Assembly (NCBI RefSeq): GCF_000621485.1
Contig: NZ_JHYF01000006.1
Coordinates: forward strand, 1 to 64,000
Source of the DNA: Alkaliphilus transvaalensis ATCC 700919
GTDB lineage: Bacteria > Bacillota > Clostridia > Peptostreptococcales > Natronincolaceae
Direction of reading: 5' to 3'
Length of the DNA stretch: 64,000 nucleotides
The notes under the pieces: model-generated
Told to the model about the DNA's origin: nothing
What the model saw: the letters and a program-made list of their open reading frames with translations, nothing else
Databases searched by the model: none
Shown: positions 39,640-49,917 of the stretch, piece after piece
Layout: every line of letters begins with the position of its first letter
Numbering within the stretch: the first letter of the stretch is position 1
Translations under genes and position numbers: made by a program

Positions 39640-41640
39640 ATGAGAAATAACAGGTTTTTTAAGCTATTAATACCCGATACCCGAATATACTTAATTATTA
39701 TCTCTGTATTTATCATTATTATTTCTTTTTATAATTACATCATAGGAATAATAGGGGTTTTCCTATTAGCTTACTTAATCTATTACAATCTTAAAATCAG
39801 TAATATTAGGAGAGAAGAATGGACTAGGTATATTGAAGGCTTGTCTTCGGATATTGATTCCGCAACAAAGCAGGCTGTTTTAAATCTGCCAATTCCATTA
39901 ACAATTATTGAGTTTGATGGGAGGATCACTTGGTATAATTCTAAATTTATTGAGGTAATTGATCGAAAAGATATTTTAGAAAAATATGTACAGGACATTA
40001 TACCAAATTTTGATTTAAGAAACGTTTTACAGAATAAAAAAGAAAAAATAAATGAAATAAAGATACAAGATAGATATTTCAAAGTGTTATATAATATTAT
40101 AAAGCTTTCTAAAGAGCATACTTCTAATTACATAATTATGTTATATTGGGTGGACCAAACAGAGCTACAAACAATTAAGAAAAAATATGAAGATGAAAAG
40201 TTTATCGTTGCCTTAATCCAAGTTGATAATTATGATGAAGTTATGCAAAATACAGAGGAATCTACGAGGCCTATGGTACTTGCGGAAGTAGACCATCGTT
40301 TAAATCTTTGGGCCAATAAACTTAATGGAATCATGCGAAAGTACACCAATGATAAGTTTATATTGGTATTTGAAAAAAAGCATTTAGAAAAGCTAGAATC
40401 TAAGAAATTTGAACTTTTAGATGAAATTAGAGAAATTAATTTAGGTAATAAGATTCCTATTACGTTAAGTATAGGGATAGGAAGTGAAGGAGAAACCCCT
40501 TTACAGTCTTGTGAATTCGCCAATATAGCTAAAGATTTAGCCCTTGGTAGAGGTGGAGACCAAGCGGTGGTTAAGAAGAACCAAAAAATAAGTTTCTACG
40601 GAGGAAAAACTAAAGCTGTAGAAAAAAGAACAAAAGTAAAGGCAAGGGTAATTGCCCACGCATTAAAACAATTGATAGAACAGAGCGAAAATGTAATTGT
40701 AATGGGGCATAAAAATGCTGATTTAGATTCTTTAGGTGCCGCCATCGGAATACATCGTGCTGCTAGAAACCTTAATAAAGACTCTAATATTGTGTTGAAG
40801 GGGTCAAATCCATCTATAAAGGTACTAATGGATCGAATATTAGAGAAAGAACATTACAGAAAAGCAATTATTGATTGTGAAGAAGCAGAAAATAAAATAA
40901 CATCCAACACTTTGTTAGTAGTGGTGGATACCCATAGACCTAGCTTTACAGAATGTCCAAAATTATTGGATGCTACTGATAATGTTGTTGTAATAGATCA
41001 CCATCGTAGAGGCACCGAGTTTATAGAAAATACAGTTTTGAGTTACCACGAGACCTATGTTTCCTCTACCTGCGAACTAGTAACTGAAGTATTGTTTTAT
41101 ATGGAGGATAAAGTCGCAATAGAACAGGTAGAAGCGGATGCATTATTAGCAGGGATAGCTGTAGATACAAAGAATTTTACCTTTAAAACAGGGGTAAGAA
41201 CCTTTGAAGCGGCCTCTTTATTAAGAAGGGCAGGAGCAGATACTGTTTCAGTGAAGCAACTTTTCCAAGATGATTTAGATACGATTTTGTGTAGAGCAGA
41301 GGTTATAAAAGGAGCAAAAGTTATACAAGAAACTGTAGCCATAGCTACTTATGAAAAAACCAATAGCGTACAGTTAATTGCAGCTCAAGCAGCTGATGAG
41401 CTATTAAATATTAGAGGGATTACTGCTTCATTTGTACTTGGTAAAAGAGAAGATGAAACAGTGATTATAAGTGGCCGATCAATGGGGGATGTCAATGTCC
41501 AAGTGATTCTTGAAAAGTTAGGCGGAGGTGGTCACTTGACAGTGGCCGGAGCTCAACTGGAGGGGATAACCCTTGAAGAAGCCAAGTTACAACTTGAGAA
41601 AATTATTGAAGAATACTTTGAGGAAGGTGAAGAAATATGA
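39640..41640 (+). CDS. gdpP: c-di-AMP phosphodiesterase GdpP
   Basis: This 666-residue enzyme hydrolyses c-di-AMP. Two transmembrane helices lie at about 10-50, a PAS domain at about 75-170 and a degenerate GGDEF domain at about 185-310. The DHH domain has [14 protein letters not shown] (Asp near 361), DTHRPSF and the DHH motif near 454. The DHHA1 domain ends with GGGGH near residue 628. The catalytic motifs are intact. Its last codons overlap rplI (ATGA), so translation is coupled. Confidence 0.96.
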   Translation: MRNNRFFKLLIPDTRIYLIIISVFIIIISFYNYIIGIIGVFLLAYLIYYNLKISNIRREEWTRYIEGLSSDIDSATKQAVLNLPIPLTIIEFDGRITWYNSKFIEVIDRKDILEKYVQDIIPNFDLRNVLQNKKEKINEIKIQDRYFKVLYNIIKLSKEHTSNYIIMLYWVDQTELQTIKKKYEDEKFIVALIQVDNYDEVMQNTEESTRPMVLAEVDHRLNLWANKLNGIMRKYTNDKFILVFEKKHLEKLESKKFELLDEIREINLGNKIPITLSIGIGSEGETPLQSCEFANIAKDLALGRGGDQAVVKKNQKISFYGGKTKAVEKRTKVKARVIAHALKQLIEQSENVIVMGHKNADLDSLGAAIGIHRAARNLNKDSNIVLKGSNPSIKVLMDRILEKEHYRKAIIDCEEAENKITSNTLLVVVDTHRPSFTECPKLLDATDNVVVIDHHRRGTEFIENTVLSYHETYVSSTCELVTEVLFYMEDKVAIEQVEADALLAGIAVDTKNFTFKTGVRTFEAASLLRRAGADTVSVKQLFQDDLDTILCRAEVIKGAKVIQETVAIATYEKTNSVQLIAAQAADELLNIRGITASFVLGKREDETVIISGRSMGDVNVQVILEKLGGGGHLTVAGAQLEGITLEEAKLQLEKIIEEYFEEGEEI

Positions 41641-42083
41641 AGGTAATATTAAATCAAGATGTTAAAGGATTAGGAAAAAAAGGTGATGTTGTTAATGCCA
41701 GCGATGGCTATGCTCGTAACTTCTTATTCCCAAAAAAACTAGCTGTTGAAGCTACATCTGGTAATGTTAGAAGTGTAGAGGAGCAAAAAAAATATCAACA
41801 AATTAGAAAAGATAAGGAATTAGATGAAGCTAAGGCATTAGCTGAAAAAATAGAAAAATTAACTGTTGAACTAAAGGCAAAGGCCGGTGATGGTGGGCGT
41901 CTTTTTGGTTCGGTAACAGCTAAGGAAATTGTTGAAGCCCTACAAAAGAAACATAAAATTAAAATAGATAAGAGAAAAATGAACTTACCAGATCCTATTA
42001 GAGAATTAGGAGTAAGGTTAGTAGAAATTAAAATCTACCCAGGTGTAGTAGCAAATCTAAAAGTACATGTAGTTCAAGAGTAA
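41637..42083 (+). CDS. rplI: 50S ribosomal protein L9
   Basis: The 148 residues show the N-terminal domain [29 protein letters not shown], a long connecting helix, and the C-terminal [18 protein letters not shown]. It is a peripheral large-subunit protein. The start overlaps the gdpP stop by four bases; its ribosome site (GAGGAAGGTGA) lies inside gdpP. Confidence 0.97.
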   Translation: MKVILNQDVKGLGKKGDVVNASDGYARNFLFPKKLAVEATSGNVRSVEEQKKYQQIRKDKELDEAKALAEKIEKLTVELKAKAGDGGRLFGSVTAKEIVEALQKKHKIKIDKRKMNLPDPIRELGVRLVEIKIYPGVVANLKVHVVQE

Positions 42084-42088
42084 GTTTT

Positions 42089-42114
42089 AGGGTTGGAGAA
42101 ATCACTCCAGCCCT
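42089..42114 (+). terminator. hairpin between rplI and dnaB
   Basis: AGGGTTGGAG (42089-42098) pairs with CTCCAGCCCT (42105-42114) with one wobble. No T tail follows, so it may be an mRNA processing or stability element rather than a full terminator. Confidence 0.55.
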
Positions 42115-42137
42115 TCATTGGAATTAGGAGGATTTTT

Positions 42138-43481
42138 ATGGAAGCAGTGAATCAGTTTAGTAAAGTACCACCCCACAGTATTGAAGCAGAACAATCTGTT
42201 TTAGGGTCTATGCTTTTAGATAGAGAAGCGATCTTGATTGCTCTTGAGGTACTTAATCCAGATGATTTTTATAAAAAAGCCCATGAAGAAATCTTTGAGG
42301 CTATTTTTAACCTATTTAACAAAAATGAACCTGTTGATCTCATTACAATTACTGAAGAATTAAAAAGCAGAGGTACTTTGGATGCTATTGGAGGAATTAC
42401 TTATCTAACCAGTCTTTCATCAGCAGTATTCATTGCTACCAATGTAAGGTATTATGCTGAAATTGTTGCAGAAAAAGCTACCCTTAGAAGACTAATTAAT
42501 TCATCTGAGGCAATTATTAATTTAGGTTATCAATCAGATTTAGAAGTTAATGAAATTTTAGAACAGGCACAAAAAAGCATCTTCGATCTTTCACAGAATC
42601 GCTCACAAGAAGGATTTACACCTATAAAAGAGGTTTTATCAACGACTTTTGATCAAATTGAAAGACTATACGAAGATAAGACTGGTTTAACTGGTTTATC
42701 TACTGGTTTTATTGATTTAGATAAAAAGCTAAGTGGACTCCATAAAACTGACTTAATTTTAGTTGCTGCAAGACCTGCTATGGGTAAATCTGCCTTTTCC
42801 CTTAACTTAGCTCAAAATGCAGCAGTTAAGGGTGGTGCATCAGTAGCTGTATTTAGTTTGGAGATGTCAAAGGAGCAGTTAATGTTAAGGATGTTGGCTT
42901 CAGAATCAATGGTAGACTTGAGTAAGATACAAGTAGGAAATTTAGATGAAGAAGAGTGGGGAAAGATAGCTCAGGCCATGATCCCATTATCCCAAGCTAA
43001 AATATTTTTTGATGATACACCAGGGATTTCAATTATGGAAATGAGATCTAAGTGTAGAAAATTGAAAATGGAACAAGGACTAGATTTGGTCCTGGTGGAT
43101 TATCTTCAATTAATGCAAGGAGACAGAAGATCAGAAAATAGACAGCAGGAGATTTCTGCCATATCTAGGAACTTAAAAATAATGGCTAAGGAGTTAGATT
43201 GTCCTGTAATTGCATTATCACAGCTTTCTCGTGCACCTGAATTAAGAGCAGATCATAGACCTATTCTTTCCGACTTGAGGGAGTCTGGAGCTATTGAGCA
43301 GGATGCTGACCTAGTAATGTTCTTATATCGTGATGAGTATTATCATGAGGACAGTGATAAAAAGAATTTAGCAGAAGTTATCATAGCTAAACATAGGCAT
43401 GGTGAAACAGGTTCAGTAGAGTTAATTTGGTTAGGTAATTTTCAAAAATTTGCTGATTTTGAGAGGTATAGAGAGGGTTAA
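42138..43481 (+). CDS. dnaB: replicative DNA helicase DnaB (DnaC in Bacillus naming)
   Basis: This hexameric fork helicase has 447 residues. The N-terminal domain starts PPHSIEAEQSVLGSMLLD. The RecA-like domain has Walker A ARPAMGKSAFSLNLAQNAA, FSLEMSKEQL and the Walker B segment DLVLVDYLQLM, and ends AKHRHGETGSVELIW. ATG 42138 has AGGAGG 7 nt upstream; the frame is open to 42093 without support. The loader pair dnaD/dnaC is 5 kb downstream on the other strand. Confidence 0.97.
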   Translation: MEAVNQFSKVPPHSIEAEQSVLGSMLLDREAILIALEVLNPDDFYKKAHEEIFEAIFNLFNKNEPVDLITITEELKSRGTLDAIGGITYLTSLSSAVFIATNVRYYAEIVAEKATLRRLINSSEAIINLGYQSDLEVNEILEQAQKSIFDLSQNRSQEGFTPIKEVLSTTFDQIERLYEDKTGLTGLSTGFIDLDKKLSGLHKTDLILVAARPAMGKSAFSLNLAQNAAVKGGASVAVFSLEMSKEQLMLRMLASESMVDLSKIQVGNLDEEEWGKIAQAMIPLSQAKIFFDDTPGISIMEMRSKCRKLKMEQGLDLVLVDYLQLMQGDRRSENRQQEISAISRNLKIMAKELDCPVIALSQLSRAPELRADHRPILSDLRESGAIEQDADLVMFLYRDEYYHEDSDKKNLAEVIIAKHRHGETGSVELIWLGNFQKFADFERYREG

Positions 43482-43547
43482 GTTAATCACATATAATATT
43501 GATATATTAAAGTTTATTTTATTAAATTTAATATAGGGGGCATATTA

Positions 43548-44177
43548 GTGGTTATTAGGGGGAAAAATACTTATATTACTAAGCTTAAAAGGGAACATGT
43601 TGATGAGATGCAATTTTGGGGTGCCCATGAAGACCCATTATTTTATAGCTATACCTTTCCAAAGATGAATAAAAAAGAGAAAGATTACTGGTATGCTATA
43701 AAAAGACACTCATTAAAAAGAAAGAGCTTTGCTATTTATAATGAGTCAAATATCTTAGTAGGATACATTTCCCTAAGAAACATTAAGTGGTTTAGGAAAA
43801 TTAGTGAGTTGGGGATCGTTTTTGACCCTAATCATATTAATAAAGGGTATGGAACAGATAGTCTTAAAAGTTTTATTCGATACTATTTTGAAGAAATGAA
43901 AATGAAGCGACTAGATCTAAAGGTAGCGGAATTTAATACAAGGGCTTATCGATGCTATATTAAATGTGGTTTTTTTGATAATGGTATTGAATTAGATGAA
44001 TTTGAAGATCAAGGATTAGCTATCTACGAAGATGAAAAATTGAAAGAATATCAAACTTATTTTAAAAAAGTAGGGGATATATTAAAGTGTAGATTCATAA
44101 AAATGTCAATAACTAGAGAAATCTATGAACAAAACAAAGAAAGTTATCCACATTATCCACCGAACACCTGTGCATAG
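43548..44177 (+). CDS. GNAT family N-acetyltransferase
   Basis: This 209-residue GNAT protein of the RimJ/RimL-like type has LREHV-like KREHVDEMQFWG, LVGYISLRNI and the acetyl-CoA-binding area GIVFDPNHINKGYGTDSLKSFIRYYF. The VAEFNTRAYRCYIKCGF block completes the fold. The substrate is unknown. Its GTG start has TATAGGGGG upstream. The last codons contain two tandem DnaA boxes (44144-44161), and the stop codon falls inside a third. Confidence 0.82.
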   Translation: MVIRGKNTYITKLKREHVDEMQFWGAHEDPLFYSYTFPKMNKKEKDYWYAIKRHSLKRKSFAIYNESNILVGYISLRNIKWFRKISELGIVFDPNHINKGYGTDSLKSFIRYYFEEMKMKRLDLKVAEFNTRAYRCYIKCGFFDNGIELDEFEDQGLAIYEDEKLKEYQTYFKKVGDILKCRFIKMSITREIYEQNKESYPHYPPNTCA

Positions 44178-44253
44178 GTTTGTGGTTTATGTGAATAACT
44201 TTTGGGTATAGGTAAAAATATAATCAAATTAGATGATATTAATATGTGGATAA
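44144..44253. promoter_or_regulatory. DnaA-box cluster downstream of dnaB
   Basis: Boxes: TTATCCACA (44144-44152) directly followed by TTATCCACC (44153-44161); then, in reverse orientation, TGTGCATAG (44169-44177), TGTGAATAA (44190-44198) and TGTGGATAA (44245-44253). Two are perfect consensus and the rest differ by one or two bases. About 32 kb from oriC, it may titrate DnaA or regulate it, or control the GNAT/DUF1858 interval. Confidence 0.75.
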
Positions 44254-44351
44254 GTTAATATTTTAAATGTTATTAATTAATCATTATTGATAAATTCTAC
44301 AAAGAATGGTAATATTACTAATATAGAAGTATATTAAGGAGGGAATTAAAA

Positions 44352-44555
44352 ATGGCTAAAATTACTGAAAGCATGACAATTATGGACGTTTTAAGAATGG
44401 ATCGTGAAGTAGCAGCTGTATTTATGAAACACGGTCTACATTGCCTTGGTTGTCCAGGAGCAACTATGGAAAGTATCGGCGATGCCGGTAGAGTTCATGG
44501 AATAGATGTAAGTAAATTGATTGAAGACTTAAACAATCACTTCGAAGGTAAATAA
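44352..44555 (+). CDS. DUF1858 domain protein
   Basis: This 67-residue protein consists of one DUF1858 domain: TESMTIMDVLRMDREVAAVFMKHGLHCLGC, with the CxxC-like HCLGCPGA motif. The domain also forms the N-terminus of ScdA/YtfE-type proteins and is often found with hybrid-cluster proteins, pointing to a redox or metal role that is not proven. AAGGAGGG lies 9 nt before the ATG. A terminator follows. Confidence 0.85.
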   Translation: MAKITESMTIMDVLRMDREVAAVFMKHGLHCLGCPGATMESIGDAGRVHGIDVSKLIEDLNNHFEGK

Positions 44556-44564
44556 GTTAATTTC

Positions 44565-44599
44565 AATAAAGTTAAGGGAAACCTTAGCTTTATTTTTTT
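44565..44599 (+). terminator. intrinsic terminator after the DUF1858 gene
   Basis: AATAAAG-TAAGG (44565-44577) pairs with CCTTA-CTTTATT (44582-44594), loop GAAA, then TTTTT. The 44600-44817 gap before purA shows no other signal. Confidence 0.85.
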
Positions 44600-44793
44600 G
44601 GCTTAAAAGATAGTATATTTTTTTAGTTATGAAAAAAACTACTATTAATTAACTATCGTGTTAGAATTTAAATCAAAAATCAATAGAGGTCATAAAATGA
44701 ATGTCGTATGTTTATTAAAAAAAATAACTTATTGTTTGTAATACATATCGTAAATAATGGATTAATATGATAATATAAAAGGTAAGTTCGTAA

Positions 44794-46101
<1,308 letters not shown>

Positions 46102-46149
46102 TGGTTAATTAGCTTTATTGATTAATTTAATACTAAACTTAAATAAATG

Positions 46150-46197
46150 AACCCAAAACTATAACCAATTAACTACGGTTATAGTTTTGGGTTTTTT
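46150..46197 (+). terminator. strong terminator after purA
   Basis: Arms 46150-46166 and 46177-46193 give a 17-bp perfect stem, then TTTT. Confidence 0.9.
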
Positions 46198-46329
46198 AAT
46201 TAATTAATGATAGTTAAATGGCATCATAGAAAATAAACACCAAATTATGTTAATGGAATACTATGTAGTAGGAAAAAGACAGCAGAAGTTAATGCTCAGC
46301 AAAAAAGGGTAAGTAGGAGGATCAATAAT

Positions 46330-47160
46330 ATGGATAGTAGAGAAGTTTATATTGATAAAAAGAATAATGGATCTTATGTAACTAAATATGAAAACGCTGT
46401 AGTACCTCCAAAATCAGAATGTAAAGACTTCTGTGTGAAGGTTAAGACTGAAACTATAGGCGAATGTGATAATGTTCCTGTAACAATAGATCCAATTACA
46501 GCAGGCGTTGTCGCTAGAATCCCAGTTGTTTTGGCTGATCTAGTTGTTCAATTTAATGTAATATCAAAAATAGACCTACCAGAACCGGCAATTGAAATTA
46601 AGCATATTAAAAAGCGAATTAAAATAACTCAATGTATGCTTCTGCAAGATACTAATATTTTATTTATTAAAGGTTTTGTTCGCAAAAATATTGATTATTC
46701 AACAAAAGATTGCTCTAGTAGAAAAGGGATATGCGGAGATATTCGCCACTGTACAGTAGACGTACCGTTTGAATGTACTACACCTGTAACATTCAATGGA
46801 ACAGTTCCTGCCCCACCAATTCCTACCACATCAACTGAGTTTGAATATTTAAGAACTAAAGATTTACCAAACACCTTCGCAGAAAAAGATAAGTTACTAG
46901 CAGGAGATTTATCAGAGTTTAACCAAATTAGCACAGAGTTTTTTAATGAGTTACCATTCTGCAAATTAATAAGTTCTAGGATCGTAGAGTTTGATGAGTA
47001 TCTACACCGTGAGCATCCACGTCATGCTGAACTACCTGTAGGAGAGAAATTATTTTCAAAGATTGAAGAAAAGATGGTCATTACCCTAAGACTACAATTA
47101 TTACAAGATAGACCAGTAGCTATTGGGCCAACTGTTGCTGTAAGACCGTGTAACGAGTAA
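46330..47160 (+). CDS. SPOCS (DUF3794) domain protein, probable spore coat or exosporium component
   Basis: This 276-residue protein has a SPOCS-type core: RIPVVLADLVVQFNVISKIDLPEPAIEIKHI and TQCMLLQDTNILFIKGFVRKNIDY. It is rich in cysteine for this genome (CKDFCVKV, CSSRKGICGDIRHC). SPOCS domains occur in SipL and several clostridial spore coat or exosporium proteins. No LysM is present, so it is not SipL itself. There is no signal peptide, as expected for a mother-cell protein. AGGAGG lies 9 nt before the ATG. The exact role is inferred from family. Confidence 0.78.
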   Translation: MDSREVYIDKKNNGSYVTKYENAVVPPKSECKDFCVKVKTETIGECDNVPVTIDPITAGVVARIPVVLADLVVQFNVISKIDLPEPAIEIKHIKKRIKITQCMLLQDTNILFIKGFVRKNIDYSTKDCSSRKGICGDIRHCTVDVPFECTTPVTFNGTVPAPPIPTTSTEFEYLRTKDLPNTFAEKDKLLAGDLSEFNQISTEFFNELPFCKLISSRIVEFDEYLHREHPRHAELPVGEKLFSKIEEKMVITLRLQLLQDRPVAIGPTVAVRPCNE

Positions 47161-47234
47161 CTGTATTGGGTGTATTTATATATTATGTAGTAAAATTTTA
47201 AATGTGCCAGAAATAAAATCATTTTTTAAATAAT

Positions 47235-47287
47235 GTGCCCTGTAGAGGTGATTGACTTAGTCTACCCTATAGGGTACTTCTTTATTT
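47235..47287 (+). terminator. terminator after the SPOCS gene
   Basis: GTGCCCTGTAG (47235-47245) pairs with CTATAGGGTAC (47267-47277) with two wobbles, then TTCTTTATTT. Confidence 0.6.
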
Positions 47288-47420
47288 AAAACATATTTTA
47301 AGGAGATTGTATAACTTGTATAGTTAAGGTATTATGGTTAAGAATTATTCTTCTTCATCATTAATAAATATACGATATTAATAACTTTAAAATTCAATAA
47401 AAGATTATCTTTATAATGTG

Positions 47421-47449
47421 TTGACATTTGTCGAAGAAACGTATAAAAT
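47421..47449 (+). promoter_or_regulatory. tRNA-Lys promoter
   Basis: TTGACA (47421-47426), and TAAAAT (47444-47449) after 17 bp; a better hexamer TATAAA begins two bases earlier with a 15-bp spacer. It lies 22 bp before the tRNA. Confidence 0.6.
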
Positions 47450-47471
47450 ATATAACTGTGGTTACAGGCAA

Positions 47472-47547
47472 GACCCATTAGCTCAGTCGGTAGAGCACCT
47501 GACTTTTAATCAGGGTGTCCCGCGTTCGAGTCGCGGATGGGTCACCA
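47472..47547 (+). tRNA. tRNA-Lys (anticodon UUU)
   Basis: A full cloverleaf can be drawn: acceptor GACCCAT/ATGGGTC, D-arm AGCTCAGTCGGTAGAGC, anticodon arm CCTGA-CTTTTAA-TCAGG with anticodon TTT, and T-arm CGCGTTCGAGTCGCG (TTCGAGT loop). The 3' CCA is encoded. It is a single tRNA with its own promoter. Confidence 0.97.
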
Positions 47548-47667
47548 ATTTATATTCAGTGGTTCTTGGTGAGGAATACTGGGGGTTACTGAATCTAAAC
47601 TCTTATAGGTATTGATTATAATAATTGATTATAATAAGAGTTTATACCCTAAGGGGTTACCAATACA

Positions 47668-47703
47668 TAAAAAAGCCTTACTCTTTTGAGTAGGGCTTTT
47701 TTA
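47668..47703. terminator. bidirectional terminator between tRNA-Lys and dnaC
   Basis: AAAAGCC.TACTC pairs with GAGTA.GGCTTTT around a TTTT loop, with A and T runs on the outer sides. It can serve both the plus-strand tRNA and the minus-strand helicase-loader genes. Confidence 0.85.
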
Positions 47704-47710
47704 TGTATTT

Positions 47711-48691
47711 TTATGTCTGCCATCTTAAATCGTTCCCAAAGAACTTTAATAAAGTATATTTTGAAAAGAGTCTAGAAAAAATCCTGTCATCGTAATTGTT
47801 CATAATCTCTTTTAATGTAAGATTTGTAGAGATAAGGGTTTTTTTATTAGATAACAGCCTGCTATTAATAATATTAAATAATTCGCTATTAGTGAAAGTA
47901 TTTGTAATTTCGGTACCTAGGTCATCTATTATTAATAAGTCTGCATCAAATAATAATTGATAATGATCTTTATCTTGAGAATTATGGAAGCGTATTGCCT
48001 CTAATACTTCAAAAATTTTAAAGGCTGTTTGATAAACAACAATTTTGCCCTTATCTAGTAGGGCTTTAGCAATACAATTAGTTAAAAAAGTTTTCCCTAA
48101 TCCAGTAGGACCATAGAATAAAAGATTCTCTTCATTTTGTTTATCAAAGTTGAAGACAAACCCTTCACAGATGTTTAAAACCTCAAGCATATTATTTTGT
48201 GGGCTAGTTTCTTGTCCTGGAGCTATTTCATTTGAAAATAGATTAATATTAAAGCTCTGGAAGTTCTCTTTCTTTAGAATATCTGAGAGATTAGACATAG
48301 AATATGCCTTATTAATTAATTGCTGTTTAAAGCAACTACATTTCTCCCCAGAAGGAAGAAAACCTCTATCTTGGCAGTGACTACATTGATATTGTACCTC
48401 TAAGTATTGTACAGGAATATTATTTTCTGTTAAGAGATAAGCTTTCTCCTGTTTTAAAGCATTTAACTTATCTTTTAAACTTTGTAACGCTTTTTCAGGA
48501 TCCTCTGATTGATTTAAAATTGATCTTGAGATGCCGATACTAACCTTCGTAATCTCTTGATCAATTTCAGCAATTCTTGGTATTCTATGATAGATGTCTT
48601 CTACTCTCATTTCTTTTTCTCTTAGGGCTCGATCTCTTTTTCGTTCATAGTCTCGTAAAATTTCGTTTATAAAGGTTTTTGTATTTACCAT
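47711..48691 (-). CDS. dnaC: helicase loader DnaC/DnaI-like ATPase
   Basis: This 326-residue AAA+ protein has an N-terminal zinc-type cysteine cluster (YQCSHCQDRG, KCSCFKQ), Walker A LLFYGPTGLGKTFLTNCIA, Walker B LLIIDDLGTE, and the arginine-finger region DDRIFSRL. It resembles DnaI, which loads the replicative helicase. It is encoded 13 nt after the dnaD-like gene and against the local replication direction. The helicase dnaB is 4-5 kb away on the opposite strand. Confidence 0.92.
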   Translation of the reverse strand: MVNTKTFINEILRDYERKRDRALREKEMRVEDIYHRIPRIAEIDQEITKVSIGISRSILNQSEDPEKALQSLKDKLNALKQEKAYLLTENNIPVQYLEVQYQCSHCQDRGFLPSGEKCSCFKQQLINKAYSMSNLSDILKKENFQSFNINLFSNEIAPGQETSPQNNMLEVLNICEGFVFNFDKQNEENLLFYGPTGLGKTFLTNCIAKALLDKGKIVVYQTAFKIFEVLEAIRFHNSQDKDHYQLLFDADLLIIDDLGTEITNTFTNSELFNIINSRLLSNKKTLISTNLTLKEIMNNYDDRIFSRLFSKYTLLKFFGNDLRWQT

Positions 48692-48704
48692 CAGTTTTCA
48701 TCCT

Positions 48705-49787
48705 TTACTCAAATTTCTTTTTATTCTTTTTTAAAAGAATATTTTCGATTTCGTCATTTGTGTATTTTTCTCCACGACTTTCTGAAAGATGAAATCTTGT
48801 TTTAAAGCGATGTTCTTTAACGTTGGAGACTTGTTTCTTGTAAGAATTAGGTTCTTTATGATCTAGCTTACTTATGTCTTCAATAGTTTTAATTCCTTTA
48901 TTAAACCAGTCCGTCAATATACTATTAATATAATTAATATTTGGATTAGATGTTTTACTAGAATTCTCACAAGCTTTTAGAATTAAGTCTAAGGAAAATT
49001 TAAATTCTTCCACCCATTTATTCATGATTTTCATATCAGACTCTGTAGGTTCTCTGAAGTTGAATCCTAATGCTTTATAGACACGCTCGTAAAGGCCATA
49101 TCTTTCTCCTGTTTTTAGAAGATATTCTTGTAGTTGTTCGACGGTTGTAATGTCAAGATCATACCAATTACGTAGGACGCCGCCCACATAAGTTACATTT
49201 TTTTTGTTTTTCTTGTGTTTACAATAACTAAAGGCCTTTACAATTAATGGTGGCTCTATATTATATTGATGAAACCATTCTAAAATTTGCCGTTTCTCAT
49301 TTGGGACAAGTGGTCTATTAATGATGGCGTTAATTTGTAGAAACATATCTTTTATTATTGGTATTTGATTTGCTTCAACAAGATCCTTGGTTGATAATGC
49401 AAAATCTCCTTCATTTTCCTGAGATGATACAGCGCTTTTCTTTTGGTTTGGTCTGTAATGATTATCGATGAGCAACTGTTTTAGATTGACAAACTCAACT
49501 GAATAATTAGTTTCGTCTTCATCTGAAAGAAAGCGCTTTTTAATGATTTGCTTACTTTCCCAGAAGTCCCAAGCAGCTAATACATCTGATAAAGGAATAT
49601 TTAGGTTTTTAGATATTGTCATGTTATCTACCTTCATGCTCTTTTCAGCATCTAAAGAATACTTATAGGCTAATAAATAGACTTTAACAAAGGTACCATT
49701 AGCCATAGGCATGTAGACATCAATAAATATATTCTCAATAGGAGTATCACCTAAATCGATAGACGGTGGATTTTTGATAAAACCCAT
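48705..49787 (-). CDS. dnaD: DnaD domain replication protein
   Basis: The 360 residues have an N-terminal winged-helix region (residues about 25-95, YKYSLDAEKSMKVDNMTISKNL). Two DnaD_C/DnaB_2 type repeats follow, at about 165-225 (ILEWFHQYNIEPPLIVKAFSYC...YVGGVLRNWYD) and 250-315 (MNKWVEEFKFSLDLILKACENS...YINSILTDWFN). In low-GC Gram-positives such proteins act with DnaI to load helicase in initiation and restart. It is the first gene of the dnaD-dnaC pair. Confidence 0.9.
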   Translation of the reverse strand: MGFIKNPPSIDLGDTPIENIFIDVYMPMANGTFVKVYLLAYKYSLDAEKSMKVDNMTISKNLNIPLSDVLAAWDFWESKQIIKKRFLSDEDETNYSVEFVNLKQLLIDNHYRPNQKKSAVSSQENEGDFALSTKDLVEANQIPIIKDMFLQINAIINRPLVPNEKRQILEWFHQYNIEPPLIVKAFSYCKHKKNKKNVTYVGGVLRNWYDLDITTVEQLQEYLLKTGERYGLYERVYKALGFNFREPTESDMKIMNKWVEEFKFSLDLILKACENSSKTSNPNINYINSILTDWFNKGIKTIEDISKLDHKEPNSYKKQVSNVKEHRFKTRFHLSESRGEKYTNDEIENILLKKNKKKFE

Positions 49788-49917
49788 AAATACATCACTC
49801 CTGTTTATAATAACTTTGGTTCTATTATATCATACCTATCGACTTTTATCCTTTAGAACATAATATACCATTAAAATACATATTAATAAATATCACCATT
49901 AGATAGGGGGGATTGAA

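Noticed and set aside
44178-44351. A second replication origin
   Set aside because: DnaA boxes are clustered here but there are no trios or matching unwinding element, and gene polarity places the origin at 10.2-12.3 kb.
47418-47615. 65-codon open frame spanning the tRNA region
   Set aside because: It runs straight through tRNA-Lys and its peptide is the usual false product of a tRNA gene; no ribosome site supports it.
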